Assembly (NCBI RefSeq): GCF_001270495.1
Contig: NZ_LGUR01000230.1
Location: 186,001-250,000 of the forward strand
Length of the DNA stretch: 64,000 bases
Direction: 5' to 3'
Source of the DNA: Streptomyces viridochromogenes
Lineage (GTDB): Bacteria > Actinomycetota > Actinomycetes > Streptomycetales > Streptomycetaceae
Shown in pieces: positions 26,400 through 34,684 of this stretch (positions are counted from its first letter, which is position 1; each line of letters begins with the position of its first letter). The position numbers and the translations under genes were made by a program. The notes under the pieces were generated by a model. The model did not search any database and had not been told where the DNA came from. It saw nothing but the letters and a program-made list of their open reading frames with translations.

Positions 26400-26852
26400 A
26401 GCGCGACCACCCTACGGCCCGGCACTGACAAACGGGTCCTCACGGTGGGGAGGAGCGACGGGATCAAGACCCGGCATTCCTCGGGTGGGGATCGGATCGG
26501 CTTGGGTGGATGTGGGATCGGATCGGTTGAGGTCAAGGCCTGTCCGCCTGTGATCCAGATCGGTTCGGATGCGGCCCGGCCGATGCGGCGCGGCGGGGAT
26601 ATGCGGCTGTGGCCGGGGCCGGCAGGTACGGATTTCGGCGGGCCTCGTGCTGAGCGCCTCGTCTCGGGCAGTCGACCCGACCGTGGGCGGGATCGACTCG
26701 GCCTGAATCCGGATTGTCGTCGGGACGTGACTCCGGTTGTCGTCGGGACGTGATTGCGGTTGCCGTCGGGATCCGAATCCGGTTTCTCGTCGGGACTGGG
26801 AACCCGATCGACCCGAGCGGTGTACCAAAAGTGATGACGCTGCGACATGGCG
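26400..26852. repeat. intergenic region with four 23-bp tandem repeats
   Basis: This 453-base gap upstream of dinG contains four imperfect copies of a 23-24 base unit built on CGGTTGTCGTCGGGACGTGA, at 26709-26732, 26733-26755, 26756-26778 and 26779-26801. Further left GGGATCGGATCGG occurs twice (about 26490 and 26510). No gene is supported. The repeats lack the spacers of a CRISPR array. Confidence 0.6.
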
Positions 26853-27743
26853 TCACAGCAGTTGGCGCAGACTCCGGTCTCTGACCATCAGGGCAGCTCG
26901 TTTGGCGGGCAGTTCGATCTCGGCGGAGAACCGGAAGCCTGCGTCCAGGAAGGCGGCGACGGAAGGGGTGTTGCGAATGTCAGGTTCAGCGATGATGCGA
27001 GCGCAGGCGGGACGCTTGTCGAGCGCGAGATCGGCGACGGCGCGGAGGAGAATTCCACCGAGTCCTCGCCCACGATCACCGACGGCGCCGATGAGGAGAT
27101 GGACACCGGTGTCATGGGGCCGAGCCGGGTAGTGCCGGGCCAGCGGGTCGAGGTCGGCTCGGTAGATCTCCCAGTAGCTCATCGGCGTGCCTTCCAACAG
27201 ACCCAGGCACGGGACGCTGCGTCCGTCACTGGCGAGATGGGACCGCAGGTGCTCCTCAGTGGCGTTCTCGGGTCCGGCGAGCCCCCAGAAGGCCGCGACA
27301 GCAGGGTCGTTCATCCACCGGCCGATGATCGGGAGGTCTCGTTCGATCCGCACGGGAACGAGGTGCAGCACTCCTACGGGGGTGCCGATCGGCCCCCAGT
27401 CGGCAACGTGGTCGAGCAGATCGTCGGCGATCGACAGGTCGGAGGCGACGGCGGTTGCGCCTACAGCTGGGGACGCTGAGGCTGCGGCCGTGCCTGACCC
27501 CTGGTCCCGCTCCCCTTCGGCACCGGCGTCCTCCGCGATGAGCGCGACGAGCTCATCAGTCAGGGGCATGTCCAGCGTGTCCTCGCTGTCTGCGCTGTCT
27601 GCGCTGTCTGCGCTGTCTGCGCTGTCTGCGCTCGCGACGGTAGCTGGGGCGGTACGGCTCTCACGAGCACCCGGGCTCGCGGCAGTGCCGGCGTCGGTGA
27701 CCGGGGCGGTACCGGCGTTGGCACTCGCGTCGGTGGGAGGCAC
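26853..27743 (-). CDS. GNAT acetyltransferase of siderophore type (AlcB/IucB-like)
   Basis: The GTG at 27743 has GAGAGGAG seven bases upstream; the product is 296 residues. Residues about 1-100 are low in complexity and include (Ala-Asp-Ser)n from a 9-bp tandem repeat. The C-terminal 190 residues form the siderophore acyltransferase domain: HLVPVRIERDLPIIGRWMND, PAVAAFWGL, YWEIYRADLDPLARHYPA, GVHLLIGAVGDRGRGLGG (acetyl-CoA loop) and RIIAEPDIRNTPSVAAFLDA. The family acylates amines or hydroxylamines during NIS siderophore assembly. It follows the IucA/IucC gene by 121 bases on the same strand. Confidence 0.88.
   Translation of the reverse strand: MPPTDASANAGTAPVTDAGTAASPGARESRTAPATVASADSADSADSADSADSEDTLDMPLTDELVALIAEDAGAEGERDQGSGTAAASASPAVGATAVASDLSIADDLLDHVADWGPIGTPVGVLHLVPVRIERDLPIIGRWMNDPAVAAFWGLAGPENATEEHLRSHLASDGRSVPCLGLLEGTPMSYWEIYRADLDPLARHYPARPHDTGVHLLIGAVGDRGRGLGGILLRAVADLALDKRPACARIIAEPDIRNTPSVAAFLDAGFRFSAEIELPAKRAALMVRDRSLRQLL
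27585..27629. repeat. five perfect 9-bp repeats inside the acetyltransferase gene
   Basis: GCTGTCTGC is repeated five times without change. On the coding strand it encodes Ala-Asp-Ser triplets in the disordered N-terminal region. The unit is a multiple of three, so slippage would change protein length without breaking the frame. Confidence 0.9.
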
Positions 27744-27864
27744 AGCGACGCTCCTCTCAGGAGGCGGGGTGGGTCATGTTCCTCAGGGATGCAGGGGGTT
27801 GGGGAAGGCGGTTGGTGAAGGAGGTTGGGGCGTGAGGTGACGAAGGGCGAGGCGACGGTGACGA

Positions 27865-29976
27865 TCAGCTGTGCAGGGGGTTGGCGATGGTGACGTAAAC
27901 GGACTGTGTGTCGACCGGGCCGACGAGTTCGTCGAGGCCATGTACCCGGGTCAACAGATTCGCCTTGCACCGCAGCACTGGTGAATCGAGCAGGCGTGCG
28001 GGCAGTGATGTGCTGAGCCGGGCGGGACCGGAGGCCATGTCGCCGAGAAAGCGGCGGAACGCGGCGAGCAGCAGCTGTTCGTCGGCGAGGCGCTGGGAAC
28101 CGAACGCGCCGATGAGACCGAGCACGTTGTTGATCGCGAGGTAGTACGCGAAGCGCTCGTCGGTGACCTCGTCCGAGACGAAGGTGTCGCTGTGCTCACC
28201 GATGCCGGGAAGCCGGGCGTCGAGCTCCGCGCGGCGGGACTCACGGAAGTAGTAACCCTGGTTGTCGCGGTACCGGCCGCCCGAGGGCCAGCCGTCACCA
28301 TCCAGCAGGAGCAGCGTGTTCTGCTGGTGTGCTTCCAGGGCGATCCCCGCCTCGGCGTCCAGCCACAGCACTGGGCGGACGACCTGTTGGAGGTAGCGCA
28401 GAAACCACTCGGCGGCAACGGCTCCGTGAGGGCGGCTCGTTCTCGCGGCGAGGCGCGTGACGACTTCGGCCAGACGGGACCTGAGGACTTCCTTGCCCGA
28501 CCGAGGTTGGTCGTTGACGGTGCCGAAATGTTCGCGAGGGAGGAGGGAGACGAGTCCGGCTACGCAGGAGACGTTGTCGGAAGGCTTGAACGGGTTGTGC
28601 CGGATCACCACATCGAAGCCGGGCACAGGAACGCCGTCCGGCCCATCGACGCCGAGCCACGCCGGGTCACGAACGATGTCGAACCCCGGGTGCGCGGCCT
28701 GCCACTGCGCCGAAAGACCGCTGCGCAGGAGTCGGTGGACCTCGACGCCGCGGTGGAGTTCCTTGCGGAGGTTCTCACGGCAGGAGTTGGTGATCCGCAG
28801 GCCCAGCGAGAGCTTGAGCATGGCGGTGGCACCGGACGTGTGGACGGTTCGTACGGAGGAGGTGGGATGCCACAGGGCGCCGTGGGCTCCGAGGTCCCGG
28901 AGCAGCCCGCCCTCGGCCAGGGCCGCGATGTCGGGACGGTGCCGGACCTCACGCTGCTGCCAGGGGTGCAGGGGCAGGGCCGCGTATCCGTCGGGCAACG
29001 GCAGTTCAGGGCCGGCGAGTCGGGCCGTGAGCTGGGTGGCGGGGACAACACGGCCGCGTTCGGTCCAAGCCGAGTCAGTGGCGAGCAAGGAGGGAGCGAC
29101 TGCCAGCCAGTGCAAGGGAAAGGAGCCACACAACTCGGGGGAGTACGACCGCGCCTCGGCCTCGGAGAGACCCTCGCGGCTCTTCGGCGTCGGGTGGAGC
29201 GGGTGCCCTAGCAGGAGTGCCTGCTCGGCCGCGAGGAAGCGGTCAGGGGAGTCGACGGGATTCTCACGGCGCTCGCTGATGAAGGTGACGGTGCGCCGGA
29301 CAGAGTCGGCGACCCGGGAAACGAGGTCGGTGGACGCGGCGGAAATCGCGGTGGCCAGGTTTGTGGGCGTTGGAGAGACGGGTGACTCGGATACGGCAGG
29401 GGGTGCGGGGACGACGAACTGCGGGGACACGGCGGCAGCCGCCGAAACGGGCGGACCGGGGACGCCGATGGAGGCAGCGGAGTTACGGACGGGGGAAGCA
29501 GGGCTGCCGCCGCCGAGCGTCTCCCGGACGAGCAGTGCGGCGAGGGTGACAGCGTCGGTCGGCGGAGACTGAGCCGGGGTGTCGGCCAGGTGCGGGAGCC
29601 CGAAGCGGTGCCAGCCCGTCGGGGACCAGTAGTGGACCGGCACCAGCAGGGTTGTGCCGGTGGCGGGCAAGGGGATGCGGAGGAGCCCGTCGTCGGGTGC
29701 CGGCACGTTGGTCTCGCGTACCCAACACCGGAGCAGGTTCTCCACTGCGGCGGCCTGGGCTGCGATGTGCGGGTCGGGATGCTCCAGCAGGTCAGTTGTA
29801 GCGCCGGGCAGCCTCTCGGCCTCCGGGGCGCCTCTCTTCGTCGGCGCGGGTACCGGCACGTGAGCAGCGGCAATCTCTTGTACCGCCGCGGGCGGCTCCT
29901 GCTGGGAGCGCTGTGAGGCGAAGGAGGCCCGCGTGCCGGTATCGGCACGGCCATCGGTTGTGGGGGTGGTCGTCAA
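27865..29976 (-). CDS. IucA/IucC family NIS siderophore synthetase
   Basis: This ATP-dependent ligase joins a carboxylic acid such as citrate to an amine or amino alcohol. The start is set at the TTG at 29976 (LTTTPTTDGRADTGTRA), with AGAGG seven bases upstream; the frame is open further up. The product is 703 residues with a poorly conserved first 90. Family motifs: GHPLHPTPKSREGLSEAEA, CGSFPLHWLAV, YAALPLHPWQQREVRHR, WHPTSSVRTVHTSG, MLKLSLGLRITNSCRENLRK, EAHQQNTLLLLDGDG and RDNQGYYF. A single synthetase with an aminotransferase and an acyltransferase makes a minimal siderophore-like cluster. The 238-base gap upstream holds no recognised gene or iron box. Confidence 0.92.
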   Translation of the reverse strand: MTTTPTTDGRADTGTRASFASQRSQQEPPAAVQEIAAAHVPVPAPTKRGAPEAERLPGATTDLLEHPDPHIAAQAAAVENLLRCWVRETNVPAPDDGLLRIPLPATGTTLLVPVHYWSPTGWHRFGLPHLADTPAQSPPTDAVTLAALLVRETLGGGSPASPVRNSAASIGVPGPPVSAAAAVSPQFVVPAPPAVSESPVSPTPTNLATAISAASTDLVSRVADSVRRTVTFISERRENPVDSPDRFLAAEQALLLGHPLHPTPKSREGLSEAEARSYSPELCGSFPLHWLAVAPSLLATDSAWTERGRVVPATQLTARLAGPELPLPDGYAALPLHPWQQREVRHRPDIAALAEGGLLRDLGAHGALWHPTSSVRTVHTSGATAMLKLSLGLRITNSCRENLRKELHRGVEVHRLLRSGLSAQWQAAHPGFDIVRDPAWLGVDGPDGVPVPGFDVVIRHNPFKPSDNVSCVAGLVSLLPREHFGTVNDQPRSGKEVLRSRLAEVVTRLAARTSRPHGAVAAEWFLRYLQQVVRPVLWLDAEAGIALEAHQQNTLLLLDGDGWPSGGRYRDNQGYYFRESRRAELDARLPGIGEHSDTFVSDEVTDERFAYYLAINNVLGLIGAFGSQRLADEQLLLAAFRRFLGDMASGPARLSTSLPARLLDSPVLRCKANLLTRVHGLDELVGPVDTQSVYVTIANPLHS

Positions 29977-30214
29977 GGCTGGTCCTCTTGAAGTGGTCCT
30001 GGCTGTGCGGCGACAGCCGCCGTGCTGCGGTGTGTGTGCGTGGGGGTGGCCTTGAGCGGCCCTCATTCCCAAGGTGCGCTCGGAGGGGGTGTGTCGGTTG
30101 GCAGTGAGGATTCGATGGGACGTGAGGGGGCGCTCGGGAGCGGGTCGGTCGACGGACACCGTCGCGACAGCACAGTGCGGCGTAGGTGGTGGCGCGCCCT
30201 CGTCGGCTGCCGCG

Positions 30215-31933
30215 CTATCCGGCCTTGTCGGCCCGATCGCCATGCATTCGGTGGCCCGGGTGCCTCTGGTGCATCTGGCCCTGGCCGGAGTGACCGGTGT
30301 GATCGGTGTGGCTGGAACGGCCGCGGGAGACCGCGTCCACCGCGTCGGCGAGCCGGTCCAGCACCGCTTCAGCCTGCTCATCACTGATGGTGAGGGGCGG
30401 AAGCAGCCGTACGACGCTGGAGTGGCGGCCGCCGAGTTCGACGATCAGGCCGCGGCGAAGGCACTCGCGTTGGACGGCAGCTGCGAGGTCGGGGGCAGCT
30501 GGGCGTGGAGGGCTGTCCGGTTCCTGCGCTGCCTCCGCCGTTGCTCCTCCGCCGACGGGCACGACGCCTTCCGAGAAGGCGCCCGCGGTGCGCGCAGGGG
30601 CGCGGCCGACGAGACCGCCTGCCGTACCGTCCCCAGGCCAATCGAGAGCGGCCGAAGCACCCGGTTCGTCCTGGCCAGGAACGCCCCCGCGTCCTTCCAG
30701 GGCAGCCAGGGCACCCAGCTCACTCCCCGCCCCCACCGACACCGCCAGGCCCGCCGGCCGCCCCTCAGCAGGTGCGGACTGGGCCTGTGGCTCCACCACC
30801 TCGACCCCGATCATCAGCCCTCGCCCCCGCACATCGCCGATGCATGCGAACTCCCCTGCGAGGAGCTGAAGTTGGCGAAGCATCCGCGAGCCCAGTTCGG
30901 CCGCTCGCTCGGCGAGCCGGTTCTCGCGGACGTACGCGAGGGTCGCTGTCCCGGCGGCCATGGCGAGCTGGTTGCCGCGGAACGTCCCGGCGTGAGCGCC
31001 GGGTTGCCAGGCGTCGAGTTCGTCGCGGTAGACGATGACCGCCAGGGGCAGGCTGCCGCCGATGGCCTTGGAGAGGACCATGACGTCGGGGGTGACTCCG
31101 CTGTGCTCGACGGCCCAGAAGGCACCGGTGCGCCCGACCCCGGTCTGAACCTCGTCGGCGATGAGTGGGATGGAACGGTCGGCCGTGATCTGCCGCATGC
31201 GCCGCAGCCAGCCGTCCGGCGCGGGGATCACGCCGCCCTCGCCTTGGACCGGTTCGAGGATCATCCCGGCGGGATGCGGTACTCCCGACTTGGGGTCTTC
31301 GAGAACGGACTCGGTCCAGCGGGCGGCGAGTTCGGCACCGCGTTCGCCGCCGACGCCGAAGGGGCAACGGTAGTCCTGCGGGAACGGCAGGCGCGCGACC
31401 CGCACGTCGAAGGCGCCCCCGGACGCTTCGAGCGCTCCGGCGGTCATCCCGTGGTAGGCGCCGCTGAAAGCGAGGATTCCCGTCCGCCCCGTCGCGGCCC
31501 GGACCAGTTTGAAGGCGGCCTCCACCGCGTCGGTACCGGCCGGTCCGCAGAACTGCACGCGCGCGTGGTCGGCGAGGCCGGGCGGCAAAGTGCGGAACAG
31601 CTCGGTGATGAAGGCGTCCTTGACGGGGGTTGCCAGGTCGAGGACGTGCAGCGGAGCGCCCGAGTCCAGGACCTTGCGGATGGCCTCCAGGACCACGGGA
31701 TGGTTGTGCCCGAGCGCCAAAGTCCCCGCACCGGAGAGGCAGTCCAGGTAGCGGCGGCCGTCGGCTCCTTCGATGGTCAACCCCCGTGCCCGCACCGGCA
31801 CGATCGGCAGAGCACGCGCGTAGGTGCGGGCCGCCGACTCACGCGCCGACTGCCGCCGCAGGATCCCCTCGTGCACAGCGCGCGCCCCCGCCGACTCGGA
31901 CGTATCCCCGCGCACAGATTCGGTCACGGCCAT
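30215..31933 (-). CDS. class III aminotransferase (diaminobutyrate-2-oxoglutarate type) with low-complexity insert
   Basis: The enzyme uses PLP to make a diamine amino acid, probably 2,4-diaminobutyrate from aspartate semialdehyde, for the adjacent siderophore synthetase. The protein is 572 residues, longer than the usual 420-460. Core motifs: DCLSGAGTLALGHNHPVVLE, VQFCGPAGTDAVEAAFKLVR, GAYHGMTAGAL, ILEPVQGEGGVIP, LIADEVQTGVGRTG, and the PLP lysine in VLSKAIGGSLP near residue 288. Between GRGLMIGVEVVEPQ (about residue 375) and AAVQRECLRRGLIVELGGR (about 485) lies an insert of roughly 100 residues rich in Gly, Ala and Pro. The C-terminus is His-rich (HTDHTGHSGQGQMHQRHPGH). Confidence 0.88.
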   Translation of the reverse strand: MAVTESVRGDTSESAGARAVHEGILRRQSARESAARTYARALPIVPVRARGLTIEGADGRRYLDCLSGAGTLALGHNHPVVLEAIRKVLDSGAPLHVLDLATPVKDAFITELFRTLPPGLADHARVQFCGPAGTDAVEAAFKLVRAATGRTGILAFSGAYHGMTAGALEASGGAFDVRVARLPFPQDYRCPFGVGGERGAELAARWTESVLEDPKSGVPHPAGMILEPVQGEGGVIPAPDGWLRRMRQITADRSIPLIADEVQTGVGRTGAFWAVEHSGVTPDVMVLSKAIGGSLPLAVIVYRDELDAWQPGAHAGTFRGNQLAMAAGTATLAYVRENRLAERAAELGSRMLRQLQLLAGEFACIGDVRGRGLMIGVEVVEPQAQSAPAEGRPAGLAVSVGAGSELGALAALEGRGGVPGQDEPGASAALDWPGDGTAGGLVGRAPARTAGAFSEGVVPVGGGATAEAAQEPDSPPRPAAPDLAAAVQRECLRRGLIVELGGRHSSVVRLLPPLTISDEQAEAVLDRLADAVDAVSRGRSSHTDHTGHSGQGQMHQRHPGHRMHGDRADKAG

Positions 31934-32542
31934 GGCTCCCTGTCCTCCCGCTGTCCAGGGGCGAGCAGGTCTCTCGCATCCTCGCCCGACCCGACATACG
32001 AAGCCCCGCGAGCGTCCACTCGAAACTCCGGGGAACTGGGCACAGAGGACCGCACACAGACAGCAGGCCCCCCACCGCTACCAACCCCGGACCGTTCACC
32101 GGGTTACGGGTTACTTCAAGATCCTTGTCGACCACGCCCTCGACGGCGCGACCATCGCTGTCCAGGGGGTGGTGGGAGCTCCCGACGGGAAGTCGGCGCC
32201 CGACTCGGTGACGCTGTGCCGCGCGAGTTGCGGTCAACACGGGCGGCTCGGCGTCGTTCATGCCGACCTTCGCCGTCAGAGAAGCCACCGTCAGGGGCCT
32301 GCCAACCGCTGCGCCTGAGCACCGAACGGCCCGCTACGACCAACCCGGGCTCGCCCACTCGGGTGATTCCCCGGTCGGCCACACCCGCTGTCCGGGGCCA
32401 GACCAACCGCCCATCCCCGCCGCCCACCCCAAGGGGGTACCTGTTGGACACGAGCTGTCCGCCGCAGCCCCGCTGCCCCACGGCCCGCACCCATCCGCAT
32501 CCCCGTACCCCGTACCCCGTACCCGAGGAGGCTCGGACAGAT
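31934..32542. other. 609-base intergenic region, no gene supported
   Basis: This gap lies between the leftward aminotransferase and the rightward amidohydrolase, so it should contain both promoters. I looked for a DmdR/IdeR-type iron box (TTAGG...CCTAA) near the aminotransferase start and saw none. Near the right end CCCCGTAC is repeated three times (about 32501-32524), just before the amidohydrolase ribosome binding site. Short open frames on both strands lack convincing protein composition. Confidence 0.5.
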
Positions 32543-33481
32543 ATGACGGAGCCGGCGCGTATCGATGTGCACCAGCACCTGGTCCCACCGGACCGCAGCC
32601 GTGCGATGGCCGACCGAGCTGCGGCCCTGGGCTGGCCCGCTCCCGTGTGGGACGTTCAGGGCGCGATCGCGATGATGGACCGGAGGTCGATTGCCACTGG
32701 CCTCCTGTCGTTTCCCGCGCCGGTCGCAGCCCGGGACGACCCCGCCGCAGCCCGTACCGGGGCCCGGAGTGTGAACGAGTACACCGCCGAAGTCGTCAAG
32801 GACCGGCCCGATCGCTTCGGGCACTTCGCCGCTCTCCCCCTGCCCGACGTGGACGCCGCGCTCGCCGAGGCCGCCTATGCACTGGACGAGCTGAATGCCG
32901 ACGGGCTGATGGTTCTGTCCAACGTCCACGGCAGCTACCTCGGCGACCCGGCGTTCGATCCGCTCTGGGCCGAGCTGGACAGCCGTGCGGCTGTCGTCCT
33001 CGTCCACCCCACCGCGCCGCCGGTCGCGCCGATCCCCGGCCTGCCCAGCCCTTTGGTGGACTTCCCGTACGACACCGCCCGCACGGCCCTCCACCTGGCC
33101 CTGAACGGAGTACCGGGGCGGTACCCCCGGATGAAGATGATCCTCCCCCATGCCGGCGGCTTCCTGCCGTATGCCGCCCACCGCTTCGCGGTCGCCGCCA
33201 GGCTCCACCCCGATTCCACACCCGAGGGTCTGCTGAGCGACCTTCGGCGCTTCTACTTCGACACCGCCATCTCCGCCGGCCCAGCCGCCCTCCCCTCACT
33301 GCTCGCCTTCGCCGCGCCCGGACATGTCCTGTACGGCAGCGACTTCCCCATGCTTCCCGAGGAGTGGGCCACCGGGTTCGACAGTGGACTGGACGACTAC
33401 CCGCACTGGGAACCCGAACAGCTCCACGCCGTCAACCGCGGCAACGCCGAAATCCTCATCCCTCGGCTCGCCCGGTCCTGA
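32543..33481 (+). CDS. amidohydrolase 2 family protein (ACMSD-like)
   Basis: The ATG at 32543 follows GAGGAGG; the product is 312 residues. The TIM-barrel metal site starts with RIDVHQHLVPP (His10 and His12). MILPHAGGFLPYAAHRFAV and LYGSDFPMLPEEWATG supply further metal ligands. The family includes aminocarboxymuconate-semialdehyde decarboxylase and related hydrolases and decarboxylases. The substrate is unknown. The open frame extends far upstream as the antisense of the aminotransferase gene, which I treat as an artefact of GC bias. An alpha/beta hydrolase gene follows 154 bases downstream, and the two may form a catabolic pair. Confidence 0.9.
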   Translation: MTEPARIDVHQHLVPPDRSRAMADRAAALGWPAPVWDVQGAIAMMDRRSIATGLLSFPAPVAARDDPAAARTGARSVNEYTAEVVKDRPDRFGHFAALPLPDVDAALAEAAYALDELNADGLMVLSNVHGSYLGDPAFDPLWAELDSRAAVVLVHPTAPPVAPIPGLPSPLVDFPYDTARTALHLALNGVPGRYPRMKMILPHAGGFLPYAAHRFAVAARLHPDSTPEGLLSDLRRFYFDTAISAGPAALPSLLAFAAPGHVLYGSDFPMLPEEWATGFDSGLDDYPHWEPEQLHAVNRGNAEILIPRLARS

Positions 33482-33635
33482 CTCCGGGGCGGTCACACGG
33501 TTACGGCGTGGCTGTCATGCTGCGCTGCGCGAGGTCAAGGGCGTTCGACGAGCCGACCGCCCCGCCACCTCCAGCCTCCAGCCTCCAGCCTCCAGGAACA
33601 CCGAACGACACTTCACCATGAGACGGAGCCCTGCC

Positions 33636-34487
33636 ATGCGCAGCGACGTTTTCGAAGCCGACGGAGCGCGGCTGTACCACGAGGTGCGCGGCAGTGGGCC
33701 CGCCTTGCTGATGATCAGCGGGGCCGGAGGGGACGCCGGATACTACGCAGGGGTCGCGGAGGAACTGGCCGATGCCTTCACCGTGATCACTTACGACCGG
33801 CGCGGCAACTCCCGCAGCACCGGCCGCTCCGCCGAACCGATGAAGCTCGCCCAGCAGGCCGCCGACGCTCGCCGGCTGATCGACTCGGTGGCGGGCGGAC
33901 GTGCGCTTGTGTTCGGCAACAGCGGAGGCGCGATCATCGGCCTCACGCTGGCCGCACTGCACCCTCAGGTACTGACCGGGCTCATCGCGCACGAGCCGCC
34001 GGCCGTGAACGTCTTGCCGGACGACGACCCCGACCGCGGATTCTTCGCCGACATGGCCGCGTTGTACGCCGAGGGTGGCGCCCCGGCGGCGGGGCGCCGT
34101 TTCGCGGAGACGACACGTGGCGAGGGGACGTACCGTTGGCCCGACGACCTCTGGAAGCGGTTCCTGGGGAACCAGGACCACCTGTTCGGCACGGAGTGGC
34201 CCGGCTTCGCGGGCTTCCGTCCCGACACCGAGGTCCTGAAGGCCGCGCCGTTCCCGATCGTGCTTGCCGCCGGCGCCACCGACCGGGGTGCGTATTACGC
34301 ACGTCCCTCCGTCGAGATCGCCCGCCGGATCGGTGTGCCGTGGGTGGAGTTCCCGGGCATCCACATGGAGTTCCTGCGCAACCCGGCGATCTTCGCGGCG
34401 GCGCTGCGGGTGCCGGCGACTCAGATGCTGAGCTGTGAGGGCACATTCGGCCGCCGAAGCAGCGCACACCGCGGTCCGCGTCAATGA
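33636..34487 (+). CDS. alpha/beta hydrolase
   Basis: The start is the ATG at 33636, with GGAG seven bases upstream; an ATG at 33618 is an alternative. The product is 283 residues. ALLMISGAGGDAGYY is the oxyanion region, VITYDRRGNSRSTG follows strand 4, and VFGNSGGAIIGLTLAALHP is the nucleophile elbow with Ser near residue 97. The terminal His is probably in FPGIHMEFLRNP. There is no signal peptide, so it is cytoplasmic. Upstream the bases CCTCCAG repeat four times (about 33568-33597). It probably shares a transcript with the amidohydrolase. Confidence 0.88.
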   Translation: MRSDVFEADGARLYHEVRGSGPALLMISGAGGDAGYYAGVAEELADAFTVITYDRRGNSRSTGRSAEPMKLAQQAADARRLIDSVAGGRALVFGNSGGAIIGLTLAALHPQVLTGLIAHEPPAVNVLPDDDPDRGFFADMAALYAEGGAPAAGRRFAETTRGEGTYRWPDDLWKRFLGNQDHLFGTEWPGFAGFRPDTEVLKAAPFPIVLAAGATDRGAYYARPSVEIARRIGVPWVEFPGIHMEFLRNPAIFAAALRVPATQMLSCEGTFGRRSSAHRGPRQ

Positions 34488-34684
34488 TCTCTCTCCCTAG
34501 ATGAATTGCCAGGTCAGGCAGCCCGTAGCGAAACCGTTGCCGTTCCGACGGAACTCCCCCACAGCGAGCGCATAGTGTGTGTTGCCGTCCCAACGCGCCG
34601 TGACATCAAGCCGAACCAGCGAATGAACTGGGGGAAGTTCACGGCCGCAGCGCCAAGTACCGTCACCTCAGGGGGAGTCAGACC

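Noticed and set aside
26709..26801. CRISPR array
   Set aside because: The units are contiguous with no unique spacers and there are no cas genes.
31934..32130. Iron-responsive operator before the aminotransferase
   Set aside because: No TTAGG-type palindrome was found by eye, so iron control is not claimed.
30074..32542. Open extension upstream of the amidohydrolase start
   Set aside because: It is antisense to the aminotransferase gene; the ATG at 32543 has a good ribosome binding site and begins the family homology.
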